Notes: generated by a model not told the origin, from the letters alone. A stretch of DNA of 22,877 nt from a bacterium (GCA_026981635.1 JALSIF010000104.1:1-22877), one strand, 5' to 3'. Positions 14,175 through 21,099 are shown, counted from the stretch's first letter. Program-made: numbers and translations.

Positions 14175-14192
14175 CTTAGGATGGGAGCGCAG

Positions 14193-15005
14193 ATGATGGG
14201 CGATGGATCGGATGACCTGCTGAGGATTGGTAGTCACACCTTTCGCAGCCGCCTGATTACGGGAACCGGCAAGTACCCGGACCCCGAGACCATGGTGGAG
14301 GCGACCAAGGCCAGCGGCACCGAGCTGGTCACGGTGGCGGTGAGGAGGATTGACCTCTCCAAGGACCGCAGCGAGAAGAACTTCATTGATTACCTGCTTC
14401 CCCTGGGGGTAAAGATCCTGCCCAATACCGCCGGCTGCTACGATGCCGACTGTGCGGTGCGCACCGCCCGCCTGGCGCGGGCCGCCCTGGAGACCGACCT
14501 GATCAAGCTTGAGGTGATCGGCGACCAGAAGACCCTTTTCCCCGACATGTACGAGACCCTGCGTGCGGCCGAGATCCTGGTCAGGGAGGGCTTTACCGTG
14601 CTCCCCTACACCATCCCCGACCAGGTGGCCGGTAAGCGCCTGGAAGAGATCGGTTGTGCGGCAGTGATGCCCCTGGGCAGCCCCATCGGCTCTGGCCAGG
14701 GCATGCCCGACTTTCGGGTGATTGAGTTTATGGTGGAGGAGCTTTCCGTACCGGTGATAGTGGATGCCGGCCTGGGGGCTCCCAGCGATGCCAGTCTGGC
14801 CATGGAGATCGGAGCCGCCGCCGTACTGGTAAACACCGGCATCGCCAAGGCCAAGGACCCAGTCAAGATGGCCCGCGCCTTCAAACTAGGGGTGGAGGCG
14901 GGCAGGTTGGCCTATCACGCCGGGCGCATCCCTAAGCTCCGCTACGCCATGGCCAGCAGCCCCACCGAAGGGGTAATCGGAACCCCTGCCAAGCCCTCCG
15001 GATAG
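14193..15005 (+). CDS. thiG: Thiazole synthase ThiG
   Basis: ThiG is the cytoplasmic TIM-barrel enzyme that forms the thiazole phosphate of thiamine from 1-deoxyxylulose 5-phosphate, ThiS thiocarboxylate and dehydroglycine or glycine imine. The family motifs are all present: [14 protein letters not shown] at the start, [22 protein letters not shown], the LIKLEVIGD strand with the Schiff-base lysine (K105), [33 protein letters not shown], and the phosphate-binding [10 protein letters not shown] and [13 protein letters not shown]. The 270-residue length is normal. I chose ATG at 14193 because GGGAG lies five bases upstream; the ATG at 14181 (four residues longer) has no good ribosome site. No other thi gene and no recognisable TPP riboswitch is nearby, which is unusual for thiG. 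tRNA-Leu follows after 41 bases. Confidence 0.97.
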   Translation: MMGDGSDDLLRIGSHTFRSRLITGTGKYPDPETMVEATKASGTELVTVAVRRIDLSKDRSEKNFIDYLLPLGVKILPNTAGCYDADCAVRTARLARAALETDLIKLEVIGDQKTLFPDMYETLRAAEILVREGFTVLPYTIPDQVAGKRLEEIGCAAVMPLGSPIGSGQGMPDFRVIEFMVEELSVPVIVDAGLGAPSDASLAMEIGAAAVLVNTGIAKAKDPVKMARAFKLGVEAGRLAYHAGRIPKLRYAMASSPTEGVIGTPAKPSG

Positions 15006-15011
15006 GCACCG

Positions 15012-15154
15012 GTTAGGGGTCAGGGGGTATGAAGTCTTGCCACCCTGCCCGGGTGGCGGAATGGTAGACGCTGCGGACTTAAAATCCGCTGGGGCAAAGT
15101 CCCCGTGTGGGTTCGAATCCCACCCCGGGCACCTGTCCATTGAGGACCCCTAAC
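15012..15154. repeat. 10-base inverted repeat flanking tRNA-Leu
   Basis: GTTAGGGGTC at 15012-15021 and its exact complement GACCCCTAAC at 15145-15154 bracket the tRNA, 25 bases before and 13 bases after the mature ends. In a precursor RNA the two could pair and hold the ends together outside the acceptor stem. Confidence 0.55.
15047..15131 (+). tRNA. tRNA-Leu (anticodon TAA)
   Basis: The 85-base class II tRNA has acceptor GCCCGGG pairing with CCCGGGC, anticodon arm GCGGA-CTTAAAA-TCCGC (anticodon TAA, reading UUA and, by wobble, UUG), a long variable arm built on GGGGC and GTCCCC, and T arm GGGTTCGAATCCC. The discriminator is A. The next bases are CCT, so CCA is not encoded, in contrast to the tRNA-Glu gene in the same window. 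It may be transcribed with thiG. Confidence 0.95.
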
Positions 15155-15199
15155 TAAGGCCGGAAGCTGGCATAATTTCCCTTCCTGGAGGAGAAGGCC

Positions 15200-15340
15200 A
15201 TGGAGAATCTCAGCAAGTACATCGGGATGAACCCCATTGAGCCGGTCGTCCCCATGATCATCTTCATTGCCGTCTGGATCACGCTCTTTGTGATTGACCG
15301 CTGGATCCTAAAGACCCCCTATCGCAAGGGAGAGGAGTAG
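15200..15340 (+). CDS. 46-residue single-pass membrane protein
   Basis: A short open frame begins with ATG at 15200, directly after a GGAGGAGAAGG ribosome site, and encodes 46 residues. An N-terminal polar part (MENLSKYIGMNPIEP) leads into one hydrophobic helix (VVPMIIFIAVWITLFVIDRW, about 16-35) and a basic, then acidic C-terminus (KTPYRKGEE), which predicts the tail in the cytoplasm. I do not recognise a family. A CATAAT at 15171-15176 may be its -10. The next gene starts six bases after its stop, so it probably opens the operon that runs to the glycosyltransferase. The strong ribosome site and tight spacing make it credible despite its size. Confidence 0.65.
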   Translation: MENLSKYIGMNPIEPVVPMIIFIAVWITLFVIDRWILKTPYRKGEE

Positions 15341-15346
15341 CCTCCG

Positions 15347-15631
15347 GTGCAGGGGTCCAAACCAAAGCCGGTCTCGGCCCGGGTGAAGGGCGAGCGGGGA
15401 GACCGCTTCATAGTTGAGATCACCTACGAGAACGGCAACCGGGGCGACCTGGAGATTCACCGCGACCCGGCGCGCCGCTTTGACCGCCGCTTTGAGGAGT
15501 ACGCCTACCCGCTGGTCTTTGGCCGTCACCACTGGTTTGACATGCCGGAGGAGGCCTACCAGCAGCTCAAGGATCTGATCAGCCAGGCCATCGCCGACTA
15601 CCAGAAGCAGGGCAAGGGTTCGGCCGGGTGA
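15347..15631 (+). CDS. Unrecognised 94-residue soluble protein
   Basis: I do not recognise this family. The protein starts with a basic segment, continues with short strands (GDRFIVEITYENGNRGDLEIH), then an Arg-rich region and YAYPLVFGRHHWFDMPEEAYQQLKDLISQAIADYQKQ, a long amphipathic helix near the end. There is no signal peptide, membrane segment or cysteine motif. The start is GTG at 15347, six bases after the stop of the 46-residue membrane protein; the ribosome site is the weak GGAGAGGAG run inside the end of that gene. Its stop overlaps the next gene's GTG (GTGA), so translation of the pair is coupled. Position suggests a small accessory to the membrane proteins on either side, but the sequence gives no function. 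Confidence 0.7.
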   Translation: MQGSKPKPVSARVKGERGDRFIVEITYENGNRGDLEIHRDPARRFDRRFEEYAYPLVFGRHHWFDMPEEAYQQLKDLISQAIADYQKQGKGSAG

Positions 15632-16428
15632 GCCGGGGCCAGCTTTTCAGAGTGCGCATAGACTCCACCTACCGCAGGGCCAAGCAGGCCCGCGAGCTCA
15701 GGGATCAGGGCCATCAGCTGTCGGAGCTTGCCTTCTCCCGGCTGGACTGCCCGGTGGACCAGCTTTTGGCCGAGCTGGGCAGGGAGGCGCTCAGGGCCGA
15801 CCCCGCCGGAAGAAGACACCTGCTTGCCCTGCGTGAGCAGATGCTCGGTGAGCTGCCCTTCCCCTGGAGCCACTATCACCTCTATTACGCCCTGATCATC
15901 CTCGGGGTGCTTTTGCTCCTTTACTGGTCAACCACTCCCACCTCTCCCATCCCCCCCTTTCTTCCCCAGTCCCCCTGGGTTAAGGGGCTGGGCTATGTGG
16001 CCATGGTTCTACTGGTGGTGCTCTCCCAGTGGCTTCGGGTGAGGATTGAACTGGTGAGAAAAGGGCAGGCCGAGGCCCTGCCTGATACCTACGCCCGTCG
16101 GTTGGGGGCGGACCTTCTGGTGGCTCTAATTGGCAGCACTTTCCTTAGGGAAAAGTTCCCCCTAGACCCGCGTGAGGCGCGAGAACTACTCGACGGCCAG
16201 TTCGCAGTTAGGCGGGTGCTGGAGCTGGTGGAGAGGCTCAACCAGGTGGGAGCACTCGCTTTGGTGGGAGGGGTAAGGCCGGGAGTGCTTGCCCTTACCC
16301 TGCTCGTAAACGACGCCCGTGCCCAGGCCAGGGGAGAGGTCTACCTTACCGCCGACCTTCTCTCCGGGCTCATCTCCCACGAGGAGCTGGGCCAGATTCA
16401 AGGCGCCTCACCCCATGCCGAAACCTAA
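15628..16428 (+). CDS. Unrecognised membrane protein with two central helices
   Basis: This 266-residue protein has a soluble N-terminal part rich in Arg, Leu and Glu that looks helical (about residues 1-80), two membrane helices (about 86-101, YYALIILGVLLLLYWS, and about 117-135, GYVAMVLLVVLSQWLRV) and a soluble C-terminal part (about 140-266). The latter contains a helix-rich stretch (FAVRRVLELVERLNQVGALALVGGVRPGVLALTLLV). A short Pro/Ser-rich loop joins the helices. Nothing identifies an enzyme and I do not recognise the family. GTG at 15628 overlaps the preceding stop by four bases. It is followed by the glycosyltransferase-like gene only three bases after its stop, so it belongs to the same transcript just upstream of flagellin; a link to flagellin modification or filament biogenesis is inference from position alone. 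Confidence 0.75.
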   Translation: MSRGQLFRVRIDSTYRRAKQARELRDQGHQLSELAFSRLDCPVDQLLAELGREALRADPAGRRHLLALREQMLGELPFPWSHYHLYYALIILGVLLLLYWSTTPTSPIPPFLPQSPWVKGLGYVAMVLLVVLSQWLRVRIELVRKGQAEALPDTYARRLGADLLVALIGSTFLREKFPLDPREARELLDGQFAVRRVLELVERLNQVGALALVGGVRPGVLALTLLVNDARAQARGEVYLTADLLSGLISHEELGQIQGASPHAET

Positions 16429-16431
16429 AAT

Positions 16432-17481
16432 GTGAGTCGCACGGAGGCGACGGCAGCCCGCACCACCATCTCACCCGATCCCGCCAAGCCGGGCATCTGG
16501 CTGATACCTTCTCAAGGTGGAGCAAACCTGCTCTTTATGGTTCCCCTGGGCTACGCCCTCTATCGCCACCGCTATCCCCTCTACAACTTCCAACTGGGGG
16601 AGATGCTGGATACCTTCCCCAAGATTGACACCCTGGCCGCCGATGCCATCTCAATCTTTGGCCGCTATACCCGCCGCATGCTCCACAAGCTGGGCGTTGC
16701 CGGGGTGATCTGCTTTGGCTTCAACCACCTGGTCAAGGCGAGGGAGGGGAAACTGCTCAACTTCTTTGCCGCCGGACGGATAAAGCACCTCTCCCTCTTC
16801 TTCTCCGACCCCTTGGAGCTTCTCCCGGAGGGGGAGCGGGAGGCGGCGCTTAGCTCTAGCTACTGGCGGGCGGTCATATTGGATCCTGAAGCCCATGAGG
16901 AGCTGGTAAGGAAACTGCCCTCCACCAGTTGGCACTACCTCCCCCCCGCTACCGACCCAGAGCTCTACTTCCCCATAGCTGGAGTGAATGATGCAGAGGC
17001 ATGGAGCACCGACTTCTCCTATGTGGGGGCCTATTCTGAGGAGGTGGCCGAGATGATGCTTGCTGCCGGGGCGGAGCGCTTCCTCATCTGGGGAGAGCCC
17101 CGCTGGGGTGAGCATCCTGTCCTGGGCAGCCGTTTCCGGGGAAGCGCCCTGCGCGTTGGGGCGCTGAACCGGATCTACAACCTTTCCCGTTTTGTCCTGG
17201 TATTGGACGAGCCTCCCGCCCTGGCTGTCCAGCGGGGCCTGGATGTGCTTGCGGCTGGATCGGTTCCAGTGATGCGGGAAGGGGTAGCCCGGTGGCTGGG
17301 GGAGCTTGTGGGCAAGGGAGAGTTTCCCCTCGTGACAGGGGGTGAAGATCTGCTCAGTCTGGCAAGGGACTCATCCCCGGCAGAGTGGCGAAGCCGACTG
17401 GCCGGTGCCCGCCGGGCTCTGCTTTCCTCCCATACCTGGTATCACCGCATCCCCCGCCTGGTGGAGATTCTGCTTCGCTGA
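16432..17481 (+). CDS. CgeB-like glycosyltransferase, possibly acting on flagellin
   Basis: The 349-residue protein resembles the CgeB/Glyco_trans_1_2 group of GT-B-fold glycosyltransferases. Typical features are the central WHYLPPATDPELYFP and DFSYVGAYSEEVAEMMLAAGAERFLIWGEP segments and the C-terminal donor-site region FVLVLDEPPALAVQRGLDVLAAGSVPVMREG. The last has the E..A.QR..D.LA.G..PV pattern of this group, followed by a charged helix pair and a WYHRIPRLVEILLR end. The first 150 residues are less typical. The sugar and acceptor are unknown. Because it ends 216 bases before a very large, Asn/Thr/Ser-rich flagellin on the same strand, glycosylation of flagellin is a reasonable inference. 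GTG at 16432 follows the preceding stop by three bases; an ATG two bases earlier runs straight into a stop and is not usable. Confidence 0.72.
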   Translation: MSRTEATAARTTISPDPAKPGIWLIPSQGGANLLFMVPLGYALYRHRYPLYNFQLGEMLDTFPKIDTLAADAISIFGRYTRRMLHKLGVAGVICFGFNHLVKAREGKLLNFFAAGRIKHLSLFFSDPLELLPEGEREAALSSSYWRAVILDPEAHEELVRKLPSTSWHYLPPATDPELYFPIAGVNDAEAWSTDFSYVGAYSEEVAEMMLAAGAERFLIWGEPRWGEHPVLGSRFRGSALRVGALNRIYNLSRFVLVLDEPPALAVQRGLDVLAAGSVPVMREGVARWLGELVGKGEFPLVTGGEDLLSLARDSSPAEWRSRLAGARRALLSSHTWYHRIPRLVEILLR

Positions 17482-17499
17482 CTTTTTGTTCCCTACCCC

Positions 17500-17526
17500 T
17501 AAAGTTCCTCCCTCTGGGGCCGATAC
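17500..17526 (+). promoter_or_regulatory. Sigma28 (FliA) promoter of flagellin
   Basis: TAAAGTTC (17500-17507), an 11-base spacer and GCCGATAC (17519-17526) match the sigma28 consensus TAAAGTTT-N11-GCCGATAA at 15 of 16 conserved positions when the last base of each box is treated leniently, and 14 of 16 strictly. Spacing is exact. Transcription would start near 17533, giving a flagellin leader of about 165 bases. Late flagellar genes are normally under this factor. Confidence 0.9.
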
Positions 17527-17555
17527 TCACCATGGCGGCATGTCCGCCGGCAAAT

Positions 17556-17575
17556 CCATCACAAGGAGGTGATGG
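17556..17575 (+). promoter_or_regulatory. Candidate CsrA-binding hairpin 1 in flagellin leader
   Basis: CCATCAC and GTGATGG form a perfect 7-base-pair stem around the 6-base loop AAGGAG, which shows GGA in the loop as CsrA requires. The bases ACAAGGAGGT match the CsrA consensus ACARGGAUGU at nine of ten positions. The same stretch, 17563-17573, is also an 11-base perfect match to the 16S rRNA anti-Shine-Dalgarno. The site lies about 125 bases before the flagellin ATG, the position of an upstream anchor site. Confidence 0.6.
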
Positions 17576-17673
17576 GCGAGGGAAAAATCGTCACTTTGAG
17601 GTGGATGCCTCACGCATCCCCGCACCGAGCCCACCGGTGCAATAAGGGAAAGGATCCAAGTGGGCAAATCCAC

Positions 17674-17693
17674 GGTTATCAAGGAGGGTAACC
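17674..17693 (+). promoter_or_regulatory. Candidate CsrA-binding hairpin 2 covering the flagellin ribosome site
   Basis: GGTTAT and GTAACC pair over six bases (one U-G) around the loop CAAGGAGG. The loop holds both a GGA motif and the flagellin Shine-Dalgarno (GGAGG, 17683-17687), ten bases before the ATG at 17698. A protein bound here would block translation, as CsrA does on the hag mRNA of Bacillus subtilis. No csrA or fliW gene is visible in the window. Confidence 0.6.
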
Positions 17694-17697
17694 AACC

Positions 17698-20553
17698 ATG
17701 AGCGTTCTACGCATCAACAACAACATCGTCGCTCTCAATGCGAACCGAAACCTCAGGGTGACCGGTTCGCAGCTCGCCAAGAGCCTTGAGCGACTCTCCT
17801 CCGGTCTGCGCATCAACCGCGCGGCCGACGATGCGGCGGGGCTCTCCATTTCGGAGAACCTTCGCTCGCAGATTCGGGGCCTCAACCGAGCCTCCGCCAA
17901 CGCCCTGGACGGGATCTCCCTGATCCAGACGGCCGAGGGAGCGCTCAATGAGGTCACCAACATCCTCCAGCGGATGCGGGAGCTGGCGGTCCAAGCAGCC
18001 AACGGTGTGCTTACCGCCAATGACCGCATCGCCATCCAGCAGGAGATCAACCAGCTCATTGACGAGATCGACCGCATCGCCTCAACCACCGAGTTCAACA
18101 CCCGAAAGCTGCTGGACGGCACGCTGGGTGCCCTGATCTCCACCGACGACCCCACCAAGCTTCGCGCTGCAGTGGTGGGCAACGTGGGCAAGGGGGGCAA
18201 CTTCATCCTCAACAAGCAGGTGGTGGACGTGGGCCAGCTTCAGGTCCAGAAGACTGACGTCTTTACCACCATCCAGCAGCAGGATGCGGTGGGCACCCTA
18301 AACTTCCTCACCACCTACCGGGCCGAGGCCAAGTTCGCCAATGGGGCTACTGTGGGCTCAACCGGCATCACTGAGATGGTGGTGGACCCCCGAAGCACCA
18401 ACACCCTGACCGGCAAGGACGCAACCTTCCAGCTCAGGGCAGACGCCAACGGTGAGACCCTCAACGTGACCGGCGGTGGCCTTGACTTCGCCAACCTCAT
18501 CAACGTCCAGAACCTCAACTCGGGTGACAAGTTCCAGCTCATCGTCTCCACCGCCTCGGGTCTGCAGACCTTTGAGGTGATATACAGCACCGCCGCTGGA
18601 GGAGTGGGCAGCAACGTCTTCAACACGGTGGCGAGCTTTGCTGCCGCCCTCTCCAATGCGGCCTCCACCGTGGTCAACTACGTGAGCTTCCAGACCGGCC
18701 AGTTCCGTCTGGTGCTTTCCAACGGTACCTTCAAGGGCTTCAAGTTCGTGGACGGCTCCCTTGACACCACCGCCCAGTCCGCCGGAGTGCAGAACGCAAG
18801 CAAGGTCTTCCTCTCCTTCGTGAGCCTCGCTTCTTCTTCAAGCTTTGCCTCAAACATTCTCTTTTCCTCGGCCGATGTGCGCTTCCAGGATCAGGATCTC
18901 ACCATCAACGGAGGAGTTCCCCAGCTGGTCAGTAATACTGCCGGTGATGAGCTCCTCTACGTGCGGCTGGCCACCAACGTGCTTGACATGGGCCTGATTA
19001 GCGGCTCCACCAGCTTCCTGGGCTACTCAACCGGAGGCAACACCAAGTTCATCAGCGCGGCCAACTTCTACAGCGTGAGGGCGGGCCGCACCGATACCAT
19101 CGTCACTGGAAAGGACATTGGCGATCCGGCCATCGGACCCAACCAGCTGGTCAAGTTCGGGCAGGTGGTCCAAGTTTCCACCGTTGCCACCGACGGCACT
19201 TTCCTGATCAGCTCGGCAAGTGAGACGACTTACGCAGTCTTCCAATTTGACAACACGGTCTACAACCAGGCAATCATTGACGGCAAGACCCGTGAGCAAG
19301 CCATCTCTCTGGCCAAGGGTAATGCCCTGGGCTACTCCATCAACGGCACCTTCACCACTGTCTTTGACGTGGGAGAGATCTTCAACGGTGATCTGGCCAA
19401 AGTGAGTGCAGGCTCCACTGAGAACCCGCTCACTGGAGTGAGGATCCGCTTTGACGCCATCCTGCAGGCGGGTGAGACTGCCACCTTCAACGTGAGCACC
19501 AACAACGTGCTTACCGCCGACCAGGCGACCACCCTCGGGTCCATCTCCCGCTTCCAGGAGTTCGGCGTCTTCAACGGTCGGGACAACCTCACCTTCCAGA
19601 TCTTCGTCAAGGGCCAGAACCGCAGCGTCACCATCAACGTGACCAAGAGTGACACCCTGGAGACCCTGGCGGGCAAGATCAGCCTCGCCCTGGCCGATCC
19701 CAGCTCCTCCACCGACCTGAACCTGGAGGGAGGCATCAACTTTGACTTTGCCCCCGACCTGGTTCACGTAAACACCATTGGAGTGGCTAAGGGGACCATT
19801 TCCATCACCACCCCGGTGCCGGGAACCGAGTTGGTCATCGCAGGGGACGAAAACTTCCTCAAGGCCCTGAGTCTGATTGAGATCCAGGATGCCAAAGCTC
19901 CCATCTACTCCATCACTGCCACCAACGTGGAGAGTGGTGAGGTGGTGGGCACGGTGAAGACCGACTCCAACGAGATCAACGGCCTGCTTCCGGGGCTCAA
20001 GATCTTCTTTGACCCCACCGTCCAGCTCACCCTTGACCCCTATCCGCCCACCGGGAACTCCAACGATGCAGTCAACTCCAATCCCTTCTTCCGTCCCGAC
20101 ACCCGTCCTGTCCTCTCCATCACCACCGCCACCGACAGCGAGTTCATTCACGTTGCTCCACGGGGCTTCCGCTTGCAGATCGGTCCCAACCAGGGTCAGT
20201 CCATTGACACCTTCCTGCGCGATCTGTCCAGCGAAGCGCTGGGAGTGGCCGGACTGCTGGTGGTGACTGAAGACCTGGCCAGCGAGGCGATCAGTCGGGT
20301 GAGCGAGGCGCTGACGGCGGTCTCCTCTGAGCGAAGCCGCCTCGGAGCCATCCAGAACCGGCTCGAATCAACCATCCGGAACCTGGACATTGCGGCCGAA
20401 AACCTCACCGCCTCCGAGAGCCGTATTCGAGATGTGGACGTGGCCCAGGAGACGGTTGAGGCCACCCGGCTCCAGATCCTGCTCCAGGCCGGTACCGCGG
20501 CCCTCGCCCAGGCCAACCAGCTGCCCCAGGCAGTCCTCCAGCTGCTGCGGTAA
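17698..20553 (+). CDS. fliC: Very large flagellin (951 residues)
   Basis: This is the filament subunit, exported through the flagellar channel. The N-terminal D0/D1 region (residues 1-145) is classical: LRINNNIVALNANRNL, SQLAKSLERLSSGLRINRAADDAAGLSISE, then DGISLIQTAEGALNEVTNILQRMRELAVQAANG. The C-terminal D1/D0 region (about 815-951) ends with RLGAIQNRLESTIRNLDIAAENLTASESRIRD and ...LPQAVLQLLR. The roughly 670 residues between form a huge variable region with little charge, rich in Asn, Thr and Ser, with segments resembling flagellin IN motifs (for example SVTINVTKSDTLETLAGKIS). Most flagellins are 250-550 residues. The ATG follows a looped-out AAGGAGGG. It lies downstream of a sigma28 promoter and a structured leader, and after a putative glycosyltransferase operon. 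The symbol could equally be hag or flaA. Confidence 0.97.
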   Translation: MSVLRINNNIVALNANRNLRVTGSQLAKSLERLSSGLRINRAADDAAGLSISENLRSQIRGLNRASANALDGISLIQTAEGALNEVTNILQRMRELAVQAANGVLTANDRIAIQQEINQLIDEIDRIASTTEFNTRKLLDGTLGALISTDDPTKLRAAVVGNVGKGGNFILNKQVVDVGQLQVQKTDVFTTIQQQDAVGTLNFLTTYRAEAKFANGATVGSTGITEMVVDPRSTNTLTGKDATFQLRADANGETLNVTGGGLDFANLINVQNLNSGDKFQLIVSTASGLQTFEVIYSTAAGGVGSNVFNTVASFAAALSNAASTVVNYVSFQTGQFRLVLSNGTFKGFKFVDGSLDTTAQSAGVQNASKVFLSFVSLASSSSFASNILFSSADVRFQDQDLTINGGVPQLVSNTAGDELLYVRLATNVLDMGLISGSTSFLGYSTGGNTKFISAANFYSVRAGRTDTIVTGKDIGDPAIGPNQLVKFGQVVQVSTVATDGTFLISSASETTYAVFQFDNTVYNQAIIDGKTREQAISLAKGNALGYSINGTFTTVFDVGEIFNGDLAKVSAGSTENPLTGVRIRFDAILQAGETATFNVSTNNVLTADQATTLGSISRFQEFGVFNGRDNLTFQIFVKGQNRSVTINVTKSDTLETLAGKISLALADPSSSTDLNLEGGINFDFAPDLVHVNTIGVAKGTISITTPVPGTELVIAGDENFLKALSLIEIQDAKAPIYSITATNVESGEVVGTVKTDSNEINGLLPGLKIFFDPTVQLTLDPYPPTGNSNDAVNSNPFFRPDTRPVLSITTATDSEFIHVAPRGFRLQIGPNQGQSIDTFLRDLSSEALGVAGLLVVTEDLASEAISRVSEALTAVSSERSRLGAIQNRLESTIRNLDIAAENLTASESRIRDVDVAQETVEATRLQILLQAGTAALAQANQLPQAVLQLLR

Positions 20554-20572
20554 ACCAGCCGTAGCCTGATCT

Positions 20573-20628
20573 AGCTGGTGCGGGGGTGCCACCCCTCCAA
20601 GGAGGGGGCCTGGCCCCCCGCACCAGCT
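20573..20628 (+). repeat. 56-base near-perfect hairpin between flagellin and flaG
   Basis: AGCTGGTGCGGGGG (20573-20586) pairs over 14 bases without mismatch with 20615-20628. After a bulged T the stem continues with GCCA/TGGC (20588-20591 with 20611-20614) and, past a 3-base bulge, CCCCTC/GAGGGG (20592-20597 with 20602-20607), closed by a CAAG loop. No T-run follows on either strand. It lies 20 bases after the flagellin stop, so it may protect the 3' end of flagellin mRNA, cause Rho-aided stopping or reduce flaG expression. Confidence 0.75.
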
Positions 20629-20658
20629 GGGGCGATCTGTCTTGGGCTGGAGGGCACG

Positions 20659-21099
20659 ATGGCGGTAGGAGCGGTACAAGTTGGTTCCGTCAGGGTGGCG
20701 CCTGAGCTCAAGCGGCAGGCGGTCACCAGTCCTAAGGCACCGTCCTTCTCGCCTATAAAGCAGAGGCCAGCCTCACCCCCACCGGCGTTGTCTGTTCCCC
20801 AGCAGGGGTCCCACACTCCCCAGTCCCCCCCTCCCACCCCCCCTCCCAAGAAGGAGCTTTCCCCAGCCGAATACCTAGCCATGCTTAGACGGATGAATCT
20901 GACCTATGATCTCTTTGAGATTCAGGCCAACTACCGCTACGACAAAGAGTTGGGAATGGTAAGGGTGGTGGTGAGAAACACGGTGACTGGAGAGGTGATC
21001 CGTCGCATACCTCCCTATGAGCCATACCGTCCCATCTCCCTCCATCACAGCAAGGATCAAGCTGACGACTCATCTAACCGGATTGACCTGGTAGGGTAG
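20659..21099 (+). CDS. flaG: FlaG-family flagellar protein with proline-rich linker
   Basis: FlaG proteins are encoded beside flagellin and fliD and influence filament length; their exact activity is unknown. The 146-residue product has a variable N-terminus and a proline-rich linker (about residues 35-70, with SPPP and TPPPKK). The compact FlaG domain follows: AEYLAMLRRMNLTYDLFEIQANYRYDKELGMVRVVVRNTVTGEVIRRIPP, where YRYDKELG...VVVRNTVTGEVIRRIPP is the family signature, and a polar tail. The family is usually 100-140 residues. ATG at 20659 follows GGAGGG at five bases; an upstream in-frame extension would run through the preceding hairpin and was rejected. Its neighbours, flagellin on one side and fliD on the other, give the canonical order. 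Confidence 0.9.
   Translation: MAVGAVQVGSVRVAPELKRQAVTSPKAPSFSPIKQRPASPPPALSVPQQGSHTPQSPPPTPPPKKELSPAEYLAMLRRMNLTYDLFEIQANYRYDKELGMVRVVVRNTVTGEVIRRIPPYEPYRPISLHHSKDQADDSSNRIDLVG

Noticed and set aside
14066-14192. TPP riboswitch upstream of thiG
   Set aside because: The conserved CTGAGA and the second THI-box core are absent; only unrelated hairpins are present.
14886-15140. Minus-strand open frame of 84 codons
   Set aside because: It runs antisense through tRNA-Leu; the peptide with GWDSNPHGDF is the usual false product of an antisense tRNA-Leu and has no ribosome site.
17572-17691. 39-codon frame in the flagellin leader, preceded by AAGGAGG and ending just before flagellin
   Set aside because: The Shine-Dalgarno is only two to three bases from the ATG, too close for initiation, and the peptide has no notable features. 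The AAGGAG is better explained as a hairpin loop.
19027-20151. 374-codon minus-strand frame opposite flagellin
   Set aside because: Low-complexity Gly/Asp/Val shadow of the flagellin codons; the flagellin frame is certain.
20573-20628. Classical Rho-independent terminator after flagellin
   Set aside because: The stem is strong but no T-run follows on either strand, so it was listed as a hairpin repeat rather than a terminator.
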